Source of the DNA: Streptomyces tirandamycinicus
GTDB taxonomy: Bacteria; Actinomycetota; Actinomycetes; Streptomycetales; Streptomycetaceae
Length of the DNA: 64,000 nt
NCBI RefSeq assembly: GCF_003097515.1
Contig: NZ_CP029188.1
Span: 5,466,531 to 5,530,530, forward strand
Direction: 5' to 3'
Positions 1 to 8,413 of this stretch are shown here, one piece after another (positions within the stretch are counted from its first letter, which is position 1; each line of letters begins with the position of its first letter). A program made the translations under genes and the position numbers. Below the pieces are notes generated by a model that saw nothing but the letters and a program-made list of their open reading frames with translations, was not told where the DNA came from and made no database searches.

Positions 1-1
1 A

Positions 2-286
2 GAACTGCTGGACCCCGAGTTCGTCGAGGTCGGTGCTTCAGGCCGGCGCTGGACCCGCGAGGAGATGCTCGCCGCGCTGCCGGACATGGCGTGCGGTTCC
101 GAGGAAGGCCCCCGGTACCGGCCGTCGGACATCACGGGGGCGGTTCTGGCGCCCGGGGTGGTGCACCTGACGTACGAGACCTCGCTCGACGGCCGGCGGG
201 CACGCCGCAGCTCGCTCTGGCGCGACCGGAGCGACGGTACCGGCTGGCGGATGTACTACCACCAGGCCACCCCCGTCCCGCAGTAG
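2..286 (+). CDS. NTF2-like / DUF4440-type protein, 5' end missing
   Basis: The reading frame is open from the window edge to the TAG at 284-286, so the N-terminus lies outside the window. The visible 94 residues contain an ELLDPEFVEVGASGR segment, a basic-acidic WTREEML helix and a C-terminal HLTYETSLDGRRARRSSLWRD strand pattern followed by WRMYYHQATP. This is the usual second half of small cone-shaped NTF2-like (DUF4440) proteins, which bind or turn over small ligands; no substrate can be read from the sequence. It converges with msrA, with a 227-bp gap that carries two copies of a CGGGTTCCCCGGTGGGG-type repeat near 311 and 341. Family assignment is by recognition only. Confidence 0.7.
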   Translation, partial: ELLDPEFVEVGASGRRWTREEMLAALPDMACGSEEGPRYRPSDITGAVLAPGVVHLTYETSLDGRRARRSSLWRDRSDGTGWRMYYHQATPVPQ

Positions 287-513
287 ACCGCACGGCGGCG
301 CGGCCCGGGACGGGTTCCCCGGTGGGGCCCGGTGCCGGGCACGGGTTCCCCGGTGGGGGCACGGTGCCGCGCCCGGGTCCGGGCGAGCCGGCCGGAGTCG
401 CTTCCGGTCTCGGCGGGGCCGCCCCGAAGGCGCGTCCGCGCGGCGTCCGGGGACGCCGGGGACCCGCGCCGCCGCGCCTTCCCGGGGCGGGGGACGGCGG
501 CGGGGCCGGTCGG

Positions 514-1035
514 TCAGCTCGCCGCCCCGGCGCCCCGGCGGGGGAGCTTCCAGCCGGGGCGCGGGAAGTGGCAGGTGTACCCGTCCGGGTAGCGCTCCAG
601 GTAGTCCTGGTGCTCCGGCTCCGCCTCCCAGAAGTCGCCCAGCGGCTCCACCTCGGTCACCACCGGACCCGGCCACAGGCCGCTCGCCTCGACGTCGGCG
701 ATGGTGTCGACCGCGATCCGCCGCTGCTCCTCGTCCGCGTAGTAGATCGCCGAGCGGTAGCTCCGGCCGATGTCGTTGCCCTGGCGGTCCCTGGTGGTCG
801 GGTCGTGGATCTGGAAGAAGAACGCCAGCAGATCGCGGTAGCCGGTCGCCTCGGGGTCGTACACCACCTCGATCGCCTCGGCGTGGTCCCCGTGGTTCCG
901 GTACGTCGCGTCGGGGGTGTCGCCGCCGGTGTAGCCGACTCGGGTCGCCAGCACGCCCGGCTGCCTGCGGATGAGGTCCTGCATGCCCCAGAAGCAGCCG
1001 CCCGCCAGAACGGCCTTCTCGGTTCGGGAAGTCAT
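514..1035 (-). CDS. msrA: peptide methionine (S)-S-oxide reductase MsrA
   Basis: A 173-residue protein of normal MsrA length that reduces methionine-S-sulfoxide in proteins and free methionine, using thioredoxin. The catalytic GCFWG motif has its nucleophilic Cys at residue 14, preceded by the expected AVLAG strand. The conserved RVGYTGG, YRNHGDHAEAIEVVYDP, FFQIHDPTT and NDIGRSYRSAIYY blocks follow. The frame is open further upstream, but ATG at 1035 starts the protein just before the active site and has an AAAGGACA ribosome-binding site. The region upstream of it is shared with the amylase-inhibitor gene. Confidence 0.93.
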   Translation of the reverse strand: MTSRTEKAVLAGGCFWGMQDLIRRQPGVLATRVGYTGGDTPDATYRNHGDHAEAIEVVYDPEATGYRDLLAFFFQIHDPTTRDRQGNDIGRSYRSAIYYADEEQRRIAVDTIADVEASGLWPGPVVTEVEPLGDFWEAEPEHQDYLERYPDGYTCHFPRPGWKLPRRGAGAAS

Positions 1036-1095
1036 GTCCCATGTCCTTTCTGTCCGGACCCCAGTCTCCCGCAGCGTTCCGCACCGTTCCGCCCC

Positions 1096-1140
1096 GCACT
1101 GCCCTGCACTGCCCTGCACTGCCCTGCACTGCCCTGCACC
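1096..1140. repeat. 10-bp tandem repeat (GCACTGCCCT), 4.5 copies
   Basis: Four perfect copies of GCACTGCCCT followed by a half copy, 60 bp upstream of the msrA start in the msrA/amylase-inhibitor intergenic region. It is a simple tandem repeat that could vary in copy number; no promoter element is visible inside it. Confidence 0.85.
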
Positions 1141-1267
1141 GGGCCGCACCGGGCCGGGCTGGGCGGAACGGAACGGTGCGGGAGGCCCCGGGGATCCGCG
1201 GCGCATGGTGTCGCCGCGCGGCGGCGGGTTCGCCTGGATGGGAGCGGTTCAGGGAGATCGACTCGAA

Positions 1268-1281
1268 CAGTTCATGAACTG
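1268..1281. promoter_or_regulatory. perfect 14-bp palindrome, candidate operator
   Basis: CAGTTCATGAACTG is a perfect inverted repeat in the 336-bp gap between msrA and the amylase-inhibitor gene, about 90 bp upstream of the latter. Size and symmetry suit a dimeric regulator. No regulator gene is adjacent, so the binder is unknown. Confidence 0.4.
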
Positions 1282-1351
1282 AAGTCGCCGAGCTGGCCAA
1301 ATCCGGCCCCACTCGCACGGGTTGGGGGCAGACTTGTCTCCATGCATTCAA

Positions 1352-1366
1352 CTTCTGAATTAGAAG
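1352..1366. promoter_or_regulatory. near-perfect palindrome just before the amylase-inhibitor start
   Basis: CTTCTGAATTAGAAG is a palindrome with a single mismatched pair, lying 5 bp before the ATG at 1372 in an unusually AT-rich stretch. It falls between two in-frame ATGs (1342 and 1372). That suggests the DNA between them is promoter or operator rather than coding. Confidence 0.35.
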
Positions 1367-1371
1367 CTTCG

Positions 1372-1719
1372 ATGTTGCGGACGGCCGCTTCAGTTGTCGG
1401 TGCGGCGGTGCTGTCGGTGCTGACGGGGCTGACGGTCTTGACGGTGCTGACGGTGCTGACGGCGGCCGGTGCGGCCCAGGCAGCGCCGGCGGCCGGAGGA
1501 GACGAGCCCGCGCCCGAGTGCGTCCACTACGCGGCGACCTGGCGCTACACCCACGTGACCAACGCCTGCGACACCGCGTACCGGTTGACGGTGGAGTACA
1601 CCGACGGCACCGGAGTGCCCTGTCGCGAGGCCCAGCCGGGCGCGACGGTCACCTTCCCCGGGTACGGCCCCGGCGGCAACGGCGTCGTGCGGGTCCGGCT
1701 GTGCCCGCCACCCCACTGA
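1372..1719 (+). CDS. secreted alpha-amylase inhibitor, tendamistat family
   Basis: A 115-residue precursor with a Sec signal peptide (about residues 1-37, cleavage near AQA/AP) and a 75-80 residue mature domain. The mature part matches tendamistat closely. It has an EPAPxC start, Cys at 50, 66, 84 and 111 (spacings 16, 18 and 27; tendamistat has 16, 18 and 28), and the WRY triplet at 57-59 that plugs the active site of mammalian-type alpha-amylases in the known family. The signal core contains an odd LTVLTVLTVLT repeat. ATG 1372 was chosen over ATG 1342 because the earlier start would add acidic residues to the signal N-region and runs through a palindrome. Function is inferred from the family; target specificity is not visible. 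Confidence 0.88.
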   Translation: MLRTAASVVGAAVLSVLTGLTVLTVLTVLTAAGAAQAAPAAGGDEPAPECVHYAATWRYTHVTNACDTAYRLTVEYTDGTGVPCREAQPGATVTFPGYGPGGNGVVRVRLCPPPH

Positions 1720-1805
1720 TCCCGCCCGCGCCCGCGCCCGCGCCCCGCCTGGGCCCGCGCCCCGGCCAGGTCCGCCCGCCGGGGAGGGTGCTACGGTTGC
1801 GCCGG

Positions 1806-2420
1806 ATGGACACACGATTCCGCGTGGGCGAGGTCATCGTCCGCCGAGAGATGCTCGACGGACTCGAGTGGCTGGTCCACCCCGTGCGGGTCGCGGGTGA
1901 CGACGAGCACGCCCTCGCCGTGTACCTGGCCCGGGGCACGCCCCTCACCTTCGGCCACGGCGACTTCCGCTGGGGCCCGCACCCCTGGCGGGCGCTCGCG
2001 CCCGAATGGCAGTCGGGCGGCGTGCTCCAACTCCAGCGCCCGGGCGACGGCTACGCGGTGTGGGGCCGCTGGGACGGGGACGGACTACGCGAGTGGTACG
2101 TCAACTTCCAGGCTCCGTTCATCCGTACGGAGCGCGGGTTCGACACGCTCGACCACGAACTGGACCTCATCATTCCCGGCGACGGCTCCCCGTACCGCTG
2201 GAAGGACGTCGAGGCCTTCGAGGAGCGGGTGCGCACCGGCGGCTTCACGGCGGAGGAGGCGGCCGGTGTGCGGGCGGCCGCCTCTCGGGTCGCCGATCTC
2301 GTCGAACGCGGTGAGTGCTGGTGGGAGCGGTGGCGGGAGTGGGCGCCGCCCGCCGGGTGGGAGGTCCCCGCGGCCGTCGCCCTGACGGCGCAAGGCGGCG
2401 GCGCGCCGGGCGCGGGCTGA
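1806..2420 (+). CDS. DUF402 family protein, possible nucleoside diphosphatase
   Basis: A 204-residue soluble protein. The DUF402 core runs from about residue 30 to 135, with LAVYLARGTPL, WYVNFQAPFIRTERGFDTLDHELDLII and PYRWKDVEAFE blocks; the acidic DTxDHELD segment is the metal-binding part in this family. Characterised relatives such as FomD hydrolyse nucleoside di- or phosphonate-diphosphates. It follows the amylase inhibitor by 86 bp but does not look functionally linked to it. Substrate unknown. Confidence 0.8.
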   Translation: MDTRFRVGEVIVRREMLDGLEWLVHPVRVAGDDEHALAVYLARGTPLTFGHGDFRWGPHPWRALAPEWQSGGVLQLQRPGDGYAVWGRWDGDGLREWYVNFQAPFIRTERGFDTLDHELDLIIPGDGSPYRWKDVEAFEERVRTGGFTAEEAAGVRAAASRVADLVERGECWWERWREWAPPAGWEVPAAVALTAQGGGAPGAG

Positions 2421-3012
2421 GGCCCGCCGCGGCCCACCGCGGCCGCCCTTCTCGGCACCGACCGAAGCGGACCCCTGCGCGGTGCGGCAGCCGGTACCGG
2501 TATCGCCCCCGCCCCGGCAGCGAGTACCGGCCCGCCCCGGGCCGGGGCGGGCCCGACGGCCGGCCCCGCGGGGACCGGTGTGCGGCGCAAGCCCCGGGAC
2601 CGGGGCGTCGCGGGCTCGCGTTGCGCACGCCACCCGGGGGCGGCAGCATGGTGAGGCGGCCCGCGGCACGGGCCCCCGCCGGTGAGCCGGCGGCGACCGC
2701 CGGAACCCCCGGCGTGCAGGCGATGCGGCGATTCCCCCAGATCAGCCGGACGGACCCCGGGACCGGCTGAGCGGGCGCCTCGGGCGCCACGGAAGTCCGA
2801 GCGACTCCACCACGAGACCGATCAGCGTTCTTGCACGAGACGGATCTGCCACTCGGGTACACCGGCGGCGTCGCCGAGGCGGCCGACACGGGCCGCGGCG
2901 CGGTAGCACCGCGCCGGGCGCCGTCCGGTACGGCGGCCATGTCGGACCGGCACTGCACCGAACAACGACGTGTCCGTTCACTCATCGCTCCGGACGAAGC
3001 TGGGAGTGAGCC
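2421..3012. other. 592-bp gap without a recognisable gene
   Basis: GC-rich sequence with short open frames on both strands but no conserved protein. Its last part carries GGGAG at 3002, a ribosome-binding site for the ATG at 3013. I see no clear promoter or terminator. Confidence 0.6.
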
Positions 3013-3759
3013 ATGACCACTGGGACCGCGTTGCACTGGATCGACGGAACCTGGGTCGGTCCAGGAGAGCGGGACGGCGCCGAAGCCCGTCCGGCACCGG
3101 GGGAGCAGAGGTCCGACGGGCGCGAGATGGCGGCGCGGGCGCTCGCCGCCGCCCGGCGGGCCTTCGGCGAGACGCGCTGGAAGGACGACCGGCACCTGCG
3201 CGCCAGGACCCTGCACGAGATGGCCGACCTGTTCGCCGCGCGCCGGGGGCAGTTGACCGACGCGCTGGCCCAGGTGGACGGAAGCAGGCGGCGCGCGCGC
3301 TTCGAGGCGGAGACGGTGCCGTCGCGGCTGCGGTACTTCGCCTCGCTCGTACGCACCGAGCACGGCCGCGCCCTGGAAGCGGCCTCGGGACAGTGCTCCC
3401 TTGTCCTGCGGCGCCCCCGCGGCGTCGCGGGAATCGTCGTGCCGCGCCGGTCACCGGTCGTCCTGCTCATCTGCTCCCTGGCCCCGGCCCTGGCGGCCGG
3501 TACGACCAGCGTGGTGCGGATGCCGAGCCAGACGGCCCGCGTCAACGCCCTGGTCTTCGGGATCTTCTCCGAGACCGAGTCGCTGCCCCGTGGCGTCGTG
3601 AACGGTTTCACGGAGGAGGACGGCGCGGGCGCCCGGTATCTGGTCGCCGCCGCCGATGTGCCGTGCGCCCTCGACGGGGCCGCCCGGGAAGCGTCGGTGA
3701 TGGACGACTTCGTCGACTGCGAACGGGTGACGATCACTCCGGGAACGATCCAGCGCTAG
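3013..3759 (+). pseudogene. truncated and degenerate aldehyde dehydrogenase
   Basis: The 248 residues align with the N-terminal NAD-binding half of aldehyde dehydrogenases, which are usually about 480-500 residues. Recognisable blocks are WIDGTWV, ALAAARRAFGE, RARTLHEMADLFAARR, SRLRYFASLVRTEHGR, PRGVAGIVVP, LAPALAAGTTSVVR and LPRGVVNGFT. The usual catalytic-site Asn in PWNFP is replaced (PRRSP), and the NAD-binding Lys in KPAxxTP is replaced by Arg-Met (RMPSQTA). The catalytic Cys and Glu half is absent: the frame ends in unrelated sequence. A ribosome-binding site precedes ATG 3013, so it may still be translated. Most likely a decayed gene beside the aldehyde oxidase operon. Confidence 0.8.
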
Positions 3760-3799
3760 CGGGCGCCGGCGGGCGCTCGCGCCGTTCCGCACCATGCCC

Positions 3800-3855
3800 G
3801 TACGCCCGTACGCCCGTACGCCCGTACGCCCGTACGCCCGTACGCCCGTACGCCC
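3800..3855. repeat. 8-bp tandem repeat (GTACGCCC), 7 copies
   Basis: Seven perfect copies of GTACGCCC between the aldehyde dehydrogenase remnant and the aldehyde oxidase FAD subunit. Because 8 is not a multiple of 3, all frames read as the same 8-residue peptide repeat (VRPYARTP), which creates spurious open frames on both strands. Confidence 0.95.
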
Positions 3856-3908
3856 GTGGACCCGTGCAGCCGGAAGCCCACTCGCGCGTCCGCACGCCGG
3901 GCCCGTCG

Positions 3909-4913
3909 TCAGCGGGGCGGAGTTCGGCTTGCCTCGCAGAGGTCGAGCAGCGTGGCGACGAACGTGTCGCGCGCCAGAGGGACCTTGTAGGCGTTCCCCG
4001 GTACGGTGCGTGCCGCGGCCAGCTCCGCGGAGGCCGCGGCGGCGAACGAGTCCGCCGTCGCGGGAGCACCGCGCAGGGCGGCCTCGGCCCTGGTCGCGCG
4101 CCACGGTTTGGGCGCGACCCCTCCGAACGCGACACGCACGTCGCGGACCGTGCCGCCGTCCAGGTCGAGCACCGCGGCGACCGAGACCAGCGCGAAGGCG
4201 AACGAGGCCCGATCCCGCACCTTGCGGTAGCGCGAGCGGGTCCCCGGTGGCAGCGGCGGCAACTGGACCGCCGTGATGAGCTCGCCGTGTTCCAGCCGAG
4301 TGTCCCGCTCCGGCGCGTCGCCGGGAAGCCGGTGCAGCCGGGTCAGCGGCACCCTGCGGGGGCCCGAGGGGCCCACCGTCAGGACGACGGCGTCCACGGC
4401 GGACAACGCGACCGCCACGTCGGAGGGGTGCACCGCCACACACTGCTCCGAGACTCCGAGGACCGCGCTGTCGGCCGTGACACCGCTCAGCGCCGAACAG
4501 CCCGAGCCGGGCTGCCTCTTGTTGCAGGGGGTGTCCGGGTCCTGGAAGTACGCGCAGCGGGTGCGCTGCATCAGATTCCCGCCCATGGTGGCGGCGTTGC
4601 GCAACTGGGGCGATGCGCCCGACACCAGCGCCTGGGAGACCACGGGGTAGCACTCGCGCACCGCCGGGTGAGCCGCCAGGTCGGCGTTGCGTACCGTCGC
4701 CCCGATGTGCAGGCCCCCGCCGGGAAGCTCCTCGACGGAGTCCAGCGGCAGTCCGGTGACGTCCACCAGCACCTGGGGCCGGGCGATCCCCAGTCTCAGG
4801 TGCTCGACCAGGTTCGTCCCGCCGGCCAGGAACACCGCGCCCGGGCGGGTCGCGACGAGCGCGACGGCTTCCTCGGCCGTCGCGGGGCGCTCGTAGGCGA
4901 AGGGCCGCATCAT
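3909..4913 (-). CDS. paoB: aldehyde oxidase / xanthine dehydrogenase family FAD-binding subunit
   Basis: A 334-residue subunit of a molybdenum hydroxylase. The N-terminal FAD-binding PCMH-type half has FLAGGTNLVEHLRLG (residues about 28-42), LHIGATVRNADLA and NAATMGGNLMQRTRCAYF; the CO_deh_flav_C domain follows. After GGNLMQ come Cys residues in a C-x(9)-C-x(7)-C arrangement, as in the PaoB/YagS branch that carries an extra [4Fe-4S] cluster. FAD passes electrons from the Mo subunit through iron-sulfur clusters to the acceptor. It is the last gene of a minus-strand operon, 181 bp after the Mo subunit; the start is the first of two adjacent ATGs. Confidence 0.9.
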   Translation of the reverse strand: MMRPFAYERPATAEEAVALVATRPGAVFLAGGTNLVEHLRLGIARPQVLVDVTGLPLDSVEELPGGGLHIGATVRNADLAAHPAVRECYPVVSQALVSGASPQLRNAATMGGNLMQRTRCAYFQDPDTPCNKRQPGSGCSALSGVTADSAVLGVSEQCVAVHPSDVAVALSAVDAVVLTVGPSGPRRVPLTRLHRLPGDAPERDTRLEHGELITAVQLPPLPPGTRSRYRKVRDRASFAFALVSVAAVLDLDGGTVRDVRVAFGGVAPKPWRATRAEAALRGAPATADSFAAAASAELAAARTVPGNAYKVPLARDTFVATLLDLCEASRTPPR

Positions 4914-5094
4914 CCGCCTCCGCGGTCGTGGGCGGCGCCCGGGACGGCCGGTCCCGGCGAGGGGCGCGAGCGGCCGGCCGGTGAACCACGGCGTCCACCG
5001 TGCTCATGGCGTTCATCGTGATCGCGGCGCTCACATCGCTCACGGCGAGGACGGTGCCGACGGCGCTCACCGTGCCCACCGTGGCCCGGCCCGG

Positions 5095-7413
5095 TCACGG
5101 CTGCTCCGGCGACCGCGACGGCGGGGCCTCCGGGGGCGCCCCCGGAGGCCCCGCTCGCACCCCCGGACCCATCACCTCCACCAGCCGCCGGGGACTCAGC
5201 GGCAGCTCACGGAACCGGTGCCCGGTGGCGTGGTGCACCGCGTTGGCGATCGCGGCCGCCGTGCCGACGATGCCGATCTCGCCGACTCCCTTCGCTCCCA
5301 TGGGGCTCGTGTGGAAGTCCTCCTCGTCGACGCAGACGGCTTCGACGTGGGGGACGTCCGCGTACGTCGCGACGCGGTAGGCGGCGAGGTCCCGGGTGAG
5401 GAAGTGACCGTGAGCGGGGTCCATGACGCCTTCCTCGCAGAGGGCCATGGACACGCCCATGACCATGCCGCCGATCAACTGCGAACGCACGGTGGCCGGG
5501 TTGATGACCCGGCCCACGGCGAAGACGCCGAGGAGGCGGGGCACCCGTACCTCCCTGGTGGCCCTGTCCACGGTGACCTCCGCGAACTGCGCACCGAAGG
5601 CGTGCTGTGAGAAGGCGCGCGGCGGGGCGAGTTCGTCGGAGGTGTCCCAGGACACCTCGACGCCGCCGGGCGGCACGTCGCCGCCGCGCCGCCCGATCTC
5701 GGTGCGCAGCGCCTCGCACGCCCGCACCACCGCCGTGCCCCAGGAGGTCGTCCCGCTGGAGCGCCCGGCCCAGCTCGCCGACGGGTAGGCGCTGTCGCCG
5801 AGTTCCGCGGTGACGCGGTCCGGCGGCACCCGGAGGGTGTCGGCGGCGATCTGCGCCAGCACCGTCCGGGCTCCCGTGCCGACGTCCGCCGCCGCGATGC
5901 GCACCACATAGCGGCCGTGCGGGTCGGCGTGCACGGTCGCCCGCGAGGGGAACCGGTACTGCGGAAACGTCGACGCGGCGACGCCCAGGCCCACCAGTTG
6001 CCGCCGGTCGCTGCGCCGCGCCCGCAGCCGGTCCCGCTCGGCCCACCCGAAGCGCTCCGCGCCCAGGCGCAGGCAGGCGGCCAGGTTCCGGGAGCTGAAG
6101 GGCCGTCCGCTGTGGGGGTCGACGGGCGTGTCGTTGCGCAGCCGGAGTTCGACGGGGTCGAGGGCGCACGCCTCGGCGAGTTCGTCCATCGCCGACTCCA
6201 GCGCGAACATCCCCGGGCACTCGCCGGGCGCCCGCAGCCACGTGGGGGACGGGACGTGCAGGCGCGCCCGCCGGTGGCTGGTCATCCGGTGGGGCGCCGC
6301 GTACATGGTGCGGGTGGGCGCGGCCGAGCACTCGGAGAAGTCCCTGATCATGGACGTCTGTTCGAACGCCGCATGGGACACGGCCACCAGACGGCCGTCC
6401 GTCCCGGCCCCGAGGCGGATCCGCTGGATGGTCGGCGTCCGGTACCCGACGACGGCGCTGAGCTGCTCCCGGCTGAGGGCGGTGACGACCGGCCGCCGTA
6501 CGACACGGGCCGCCAGAGCGGCCAGGACCACCTGGGCGCGCGGCGCCGCCTTCGAGCCGAAACCCGCGCCGATGTGATGGGCGACGACCCGCACCCGGTC
6601 GGGCCTGATCCCGAACAGGCGGGCCAGGACGTCACGTGTTCCCGACGGCCCCTGCGTGGTGTCGTGGACGGTCAGGAACCCGTCGTTCCAGTACGCCAGC
6701 GACGCGTGCGGCTCCAGCACATGGTGGTGGTACGGCGGCGTGCGGTACACCGCGTCCACGCGTACGTCGGAGCACGGCAGCGCGGCTTCCGGGTCGCCGT
6801 GCACGCAGTCGGTGGGGAACCACGGGCCGTGCTCAGGAGGCGGGTGCAGCGAGGGGCCCTCCGTGGCCAGATGGACCTCGTGCGGGCGGGCGGCGTACTC
6901 GACGCCGACGCGGAGCGCTGCCTCCCGGGCGAGGAGCGGGGACTCGGCGACGACCGCCGCGACGAACTGCCCCCGGTAGGCGATGCCGGGGGACTGGAAC
7001 AGGGAGAGTTCCCCGTCGCCCGTCCTGCGCAGGCGCGGGCAGTTGGCGAAGTAGATCACGGCCGTCACACCGGGCAGGGCCAGGGCCCGCTGGGGACGGA
7101 CCGCCCGAACCCGACCGTGGGCGACCGTCGCCGGGACCACCGCGACATACGCCGCCCTCGGCATCCTCACGTCACCCGTGTAGCGCGCACGGCCGGTGAC
7201 CTTCTCCCCGGCCTCCCGCCGTGGCACGGAGACACCGGCGGAGCGTTCGCCCGGGGTCGGGGTCGGGGTCGGGGCTGGGGGCGGGGCGGCGGTGCTCCCG
7301 GGCGATACGGGCAGCCCGTCCCGGGCGGCCGGTGGCGCCCCACCGCCGGTGGATCCCTGCTCGGGTCCCTGCTCGGGTCCCTGCCCGGGTCCGGTCCGCC
7401 GCATGCGCGTCAT
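5095..7413 (-). CDS. paoC: aldehyde oxidase molybdenum-binding subunit
   Basis: The 772-residue large subunit of a xanthine dehydrogenase-family enzyme, which oxidises aldehydes or N-heterocycles at a molybdopterin cofactor. It begins with about 60 residues of Pro/Gln/Thr-rich linker, then the hammerhead domain (GEKVTGRARYTGDVRMP). The Mo-cofactor domains follow: HHIGAGFGSKAAPR, the APGECPGMFALES region and, near the C-terminus, KGVGEIGIVG, which contains the catalytic Glu. The ATG at 7413 overlaps the TGA of the iron-sulfur subunit (ATGA), indicating translational coupling. Substrate cannot be deduced. E. coli PaoABC has gene order FeS-FAD-Mo; here it is FeS-Mo-FAD. Confidence 0.92.
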   Translation of the reverse strand: MTRMRRTGPGQGPEQGPEQGSTGGGAPPAARDGLPVSPGSTAAPPPAPTPTPTPGERSAGVSVPRREAGEKVTGRARYTGDVRMPRAAYVAVVPATVAHGRVRAVRPQRALALPGVTAVIYFANCPRLRRTGDGELSLFQSPGIAYRGQFVAAVVAESPLLAREAALRVGVEYAARPHEVHLATEGPSLHPPPEHGPWFPTDCVHGDPEAALPCSDVRVDAVYRTPPYHHHVLEPHASLAYWNDGFLTVHDTTQGPSGTRDVLARLFGIRPDRVRVVAHHIGAGFGSKAAPRAQVVLAALAARVVRRPVVTALSREQLSAVVGYRTPTIQRIRLGAGTDGRLVAVSHAAFEQTSMIRDFSECSAAPTRTMYAAPHRMTSHRRARLHVPSPTWLRAPGECPGMFALESAMDELAEACALDPVELRLRNDTPVDPHSGRPFSSRNLAACLRLGAERFGWAERDRLRARRSDRRQLVGLGVAASTFPQYRFPSRATVHADPHGRYVVRIAAADVGTGARTVLAQIAADTLRVPPDRVTAELGDSAYPSASWAGRSSGTTSWGTAVVRACEALRTEIGRRGGDVPPGGVEVSWDTSDELAPPRAFSQHAFGAQFAEVTVDRATREVRVPRLLGVFAVGRVINPATVRSQLIGGMVMGVSMALCEEGVMDPAHGHFLTRDLAAYRVATYADVPHVEAVCVDEEDFHTSPMGAKGVGEIGIVGTAAAIANAVHHATGHRFRELPLSPRRLVEVMGPGVRAGPPGAPPEAPPSRSPEQP

Positions 7414-7955
7414 CGCAGTGTGTCCCGGATCGCCGCCACGATGTTCTGGTAGGCGCCGCACCGGCAGAGGTTGCCGCTCATGCGCTCCCGGATCTCCGCG
7501 TCGGTGAGCTCGGGGGCACCGGTGGGCCCGTCCGTCACGGCGCTCGGCCAGCCGTGCGCGGCCTCGTCCAGCATTCCGGCCGCCGAGCACAGCTGCCCGG
7601 GTGTGCAGAACCCGCACTGAAGGGCGTCGTGTGCCATGAAGGCCCGTTGCAGAGGGTGGAGTTCCGCCGTGGAAAGGCCCTCGACCGTCACCACGCCGAC
7701 GGCGTCGCAGGTCACGGCCAGTCTCAGGCAGCTGTAGACGCGCCGGCCGTCGACCAGCACGGTGCAGCAGCCGCACTGCCCCCGGTCGCAGCCGGCCTTC
7801 GCACCGGTCAGGCCGAGCCGGTCACGCAGCACGTCCAGCAGCGACATCCTGGTGTCGATCGTGAGCTGCCGGGCCTCGCCGTTGACGTACAGGGCGAGCT
7901 CCACGAGGACCGGCGGGTCGACGTCGGGCCCCGGGAGCGTCTGCGCGTGTGCCAT
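7410..7955 (-). CDS. paoA: aldehyde oxidase [2Fe-2S] subunit
   Basis: A 181-residue iron-sulfur subunit with two [2Fe-2S] domains. The plant-type ferredoxin fold (about residues 18-90) has CDRGQCGCC and a later Cys. The helical domain has QCGFCTPGQ and LCRCGAYQN (about 110-175). It relays electrons from molybdopterin to FAD. ATG at 7955 is preceded by a GGAG about 10 nt upstream. No twin-arginine signal is present, unlike E. coli PaoA, so a cytoplasmic enzyme is expected. A Gly/Pro/Ser-rich insert lies between the two domains. First gene of the operon, divergent from an MFS transporter. Confidence 0.93.
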   Translation of the reverse strand: MAHAQTLPGPDVDPPVLVELALYVNGEARQLTIDTRMSLLDVLRDRLGLTGAKAGCDRGQCGCCTVLVDGRRVYSCLRLAVTCDAVGVVTVEGLSTAELHPLQRAFMAHDALQCGFCTPGQLCSAAGMLDEAAHGWPSAVTDGPTGAPELTDAEIRERMSGNLCRCGAYQNIVAAIRDTLR

Positions 7956-8413
7956 CGGCGGGCTCCGGATGCGATTGTGCCCGGGGTGGTGCGGTCCGGT
8001 GCGGCCACGGGTCGCGGGCCACGGACCCCGGTGCTCGGCCCCCTGCGGTACCTCCGCCCTCCCGCTTCGCACACTATCCCCGAACCACCCCCGGCGCATC
8101 GGAGTGCACCGGACCGCTGAACCGCCGGTCGCCGACCGCGACGTGGCCGAACCCGAACCCGAACCCGCACGGCGCCGACCGCCTCCCACCCGCCCCGGCG
8201 GGCACGGAGCCACCGACGGTCACCGGACGTACCGGAGCCACCGCATGGCCACCGCATGGCCACCGCATGGCCACCGCAGCCACCAGCAGTACCGCACCCA
8301 CCGCACCCACCGGAGGCCCCCCAGTCACCGGAGCCGGCGGAGGTGCATGGCGACCCGGCCCGTGCTGTGATGGGCCGGTGAGGCGTTCCCGTGCGTTCGA
8401 TCAGCGGCAACGC
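7956..8413. other. 458-bp divergent intergenic region, aldehyde oxidase operon / MFS gene
   Basis: It should contain both promoters, but I could not identify convincing -35/-10 pairs. It carries a short tandem repeat at 8241-8273 and no recognisable gene. Confidence 0.55.
8241..8273. repeat. 11-bp tandem repeat (CCGCATGGCCA), 3 copies
   Basis: Three perfect copies of CCGCATGGCCA about 140 bp upstream of the MFS transporter start. Each unit contains the palindrome CATG/GGCC, but the array looks like a simple repeat. Confidence 0.9.

Noticed and set aside
3794..3880. Open frames encoding VRPYARTP repeats on both strands
   Set aside because: They come from the 8-bp tandem repeat, which reads identically in all frames; no start signal or conserved protein.
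4914..5094. Small coding region between the Mo and FAD subunits of aldehyde oxidase
   Set aside because: The only hydrophobic frame is short, has no ribosome-binding site on the operon strand and shows repeat-like composition.
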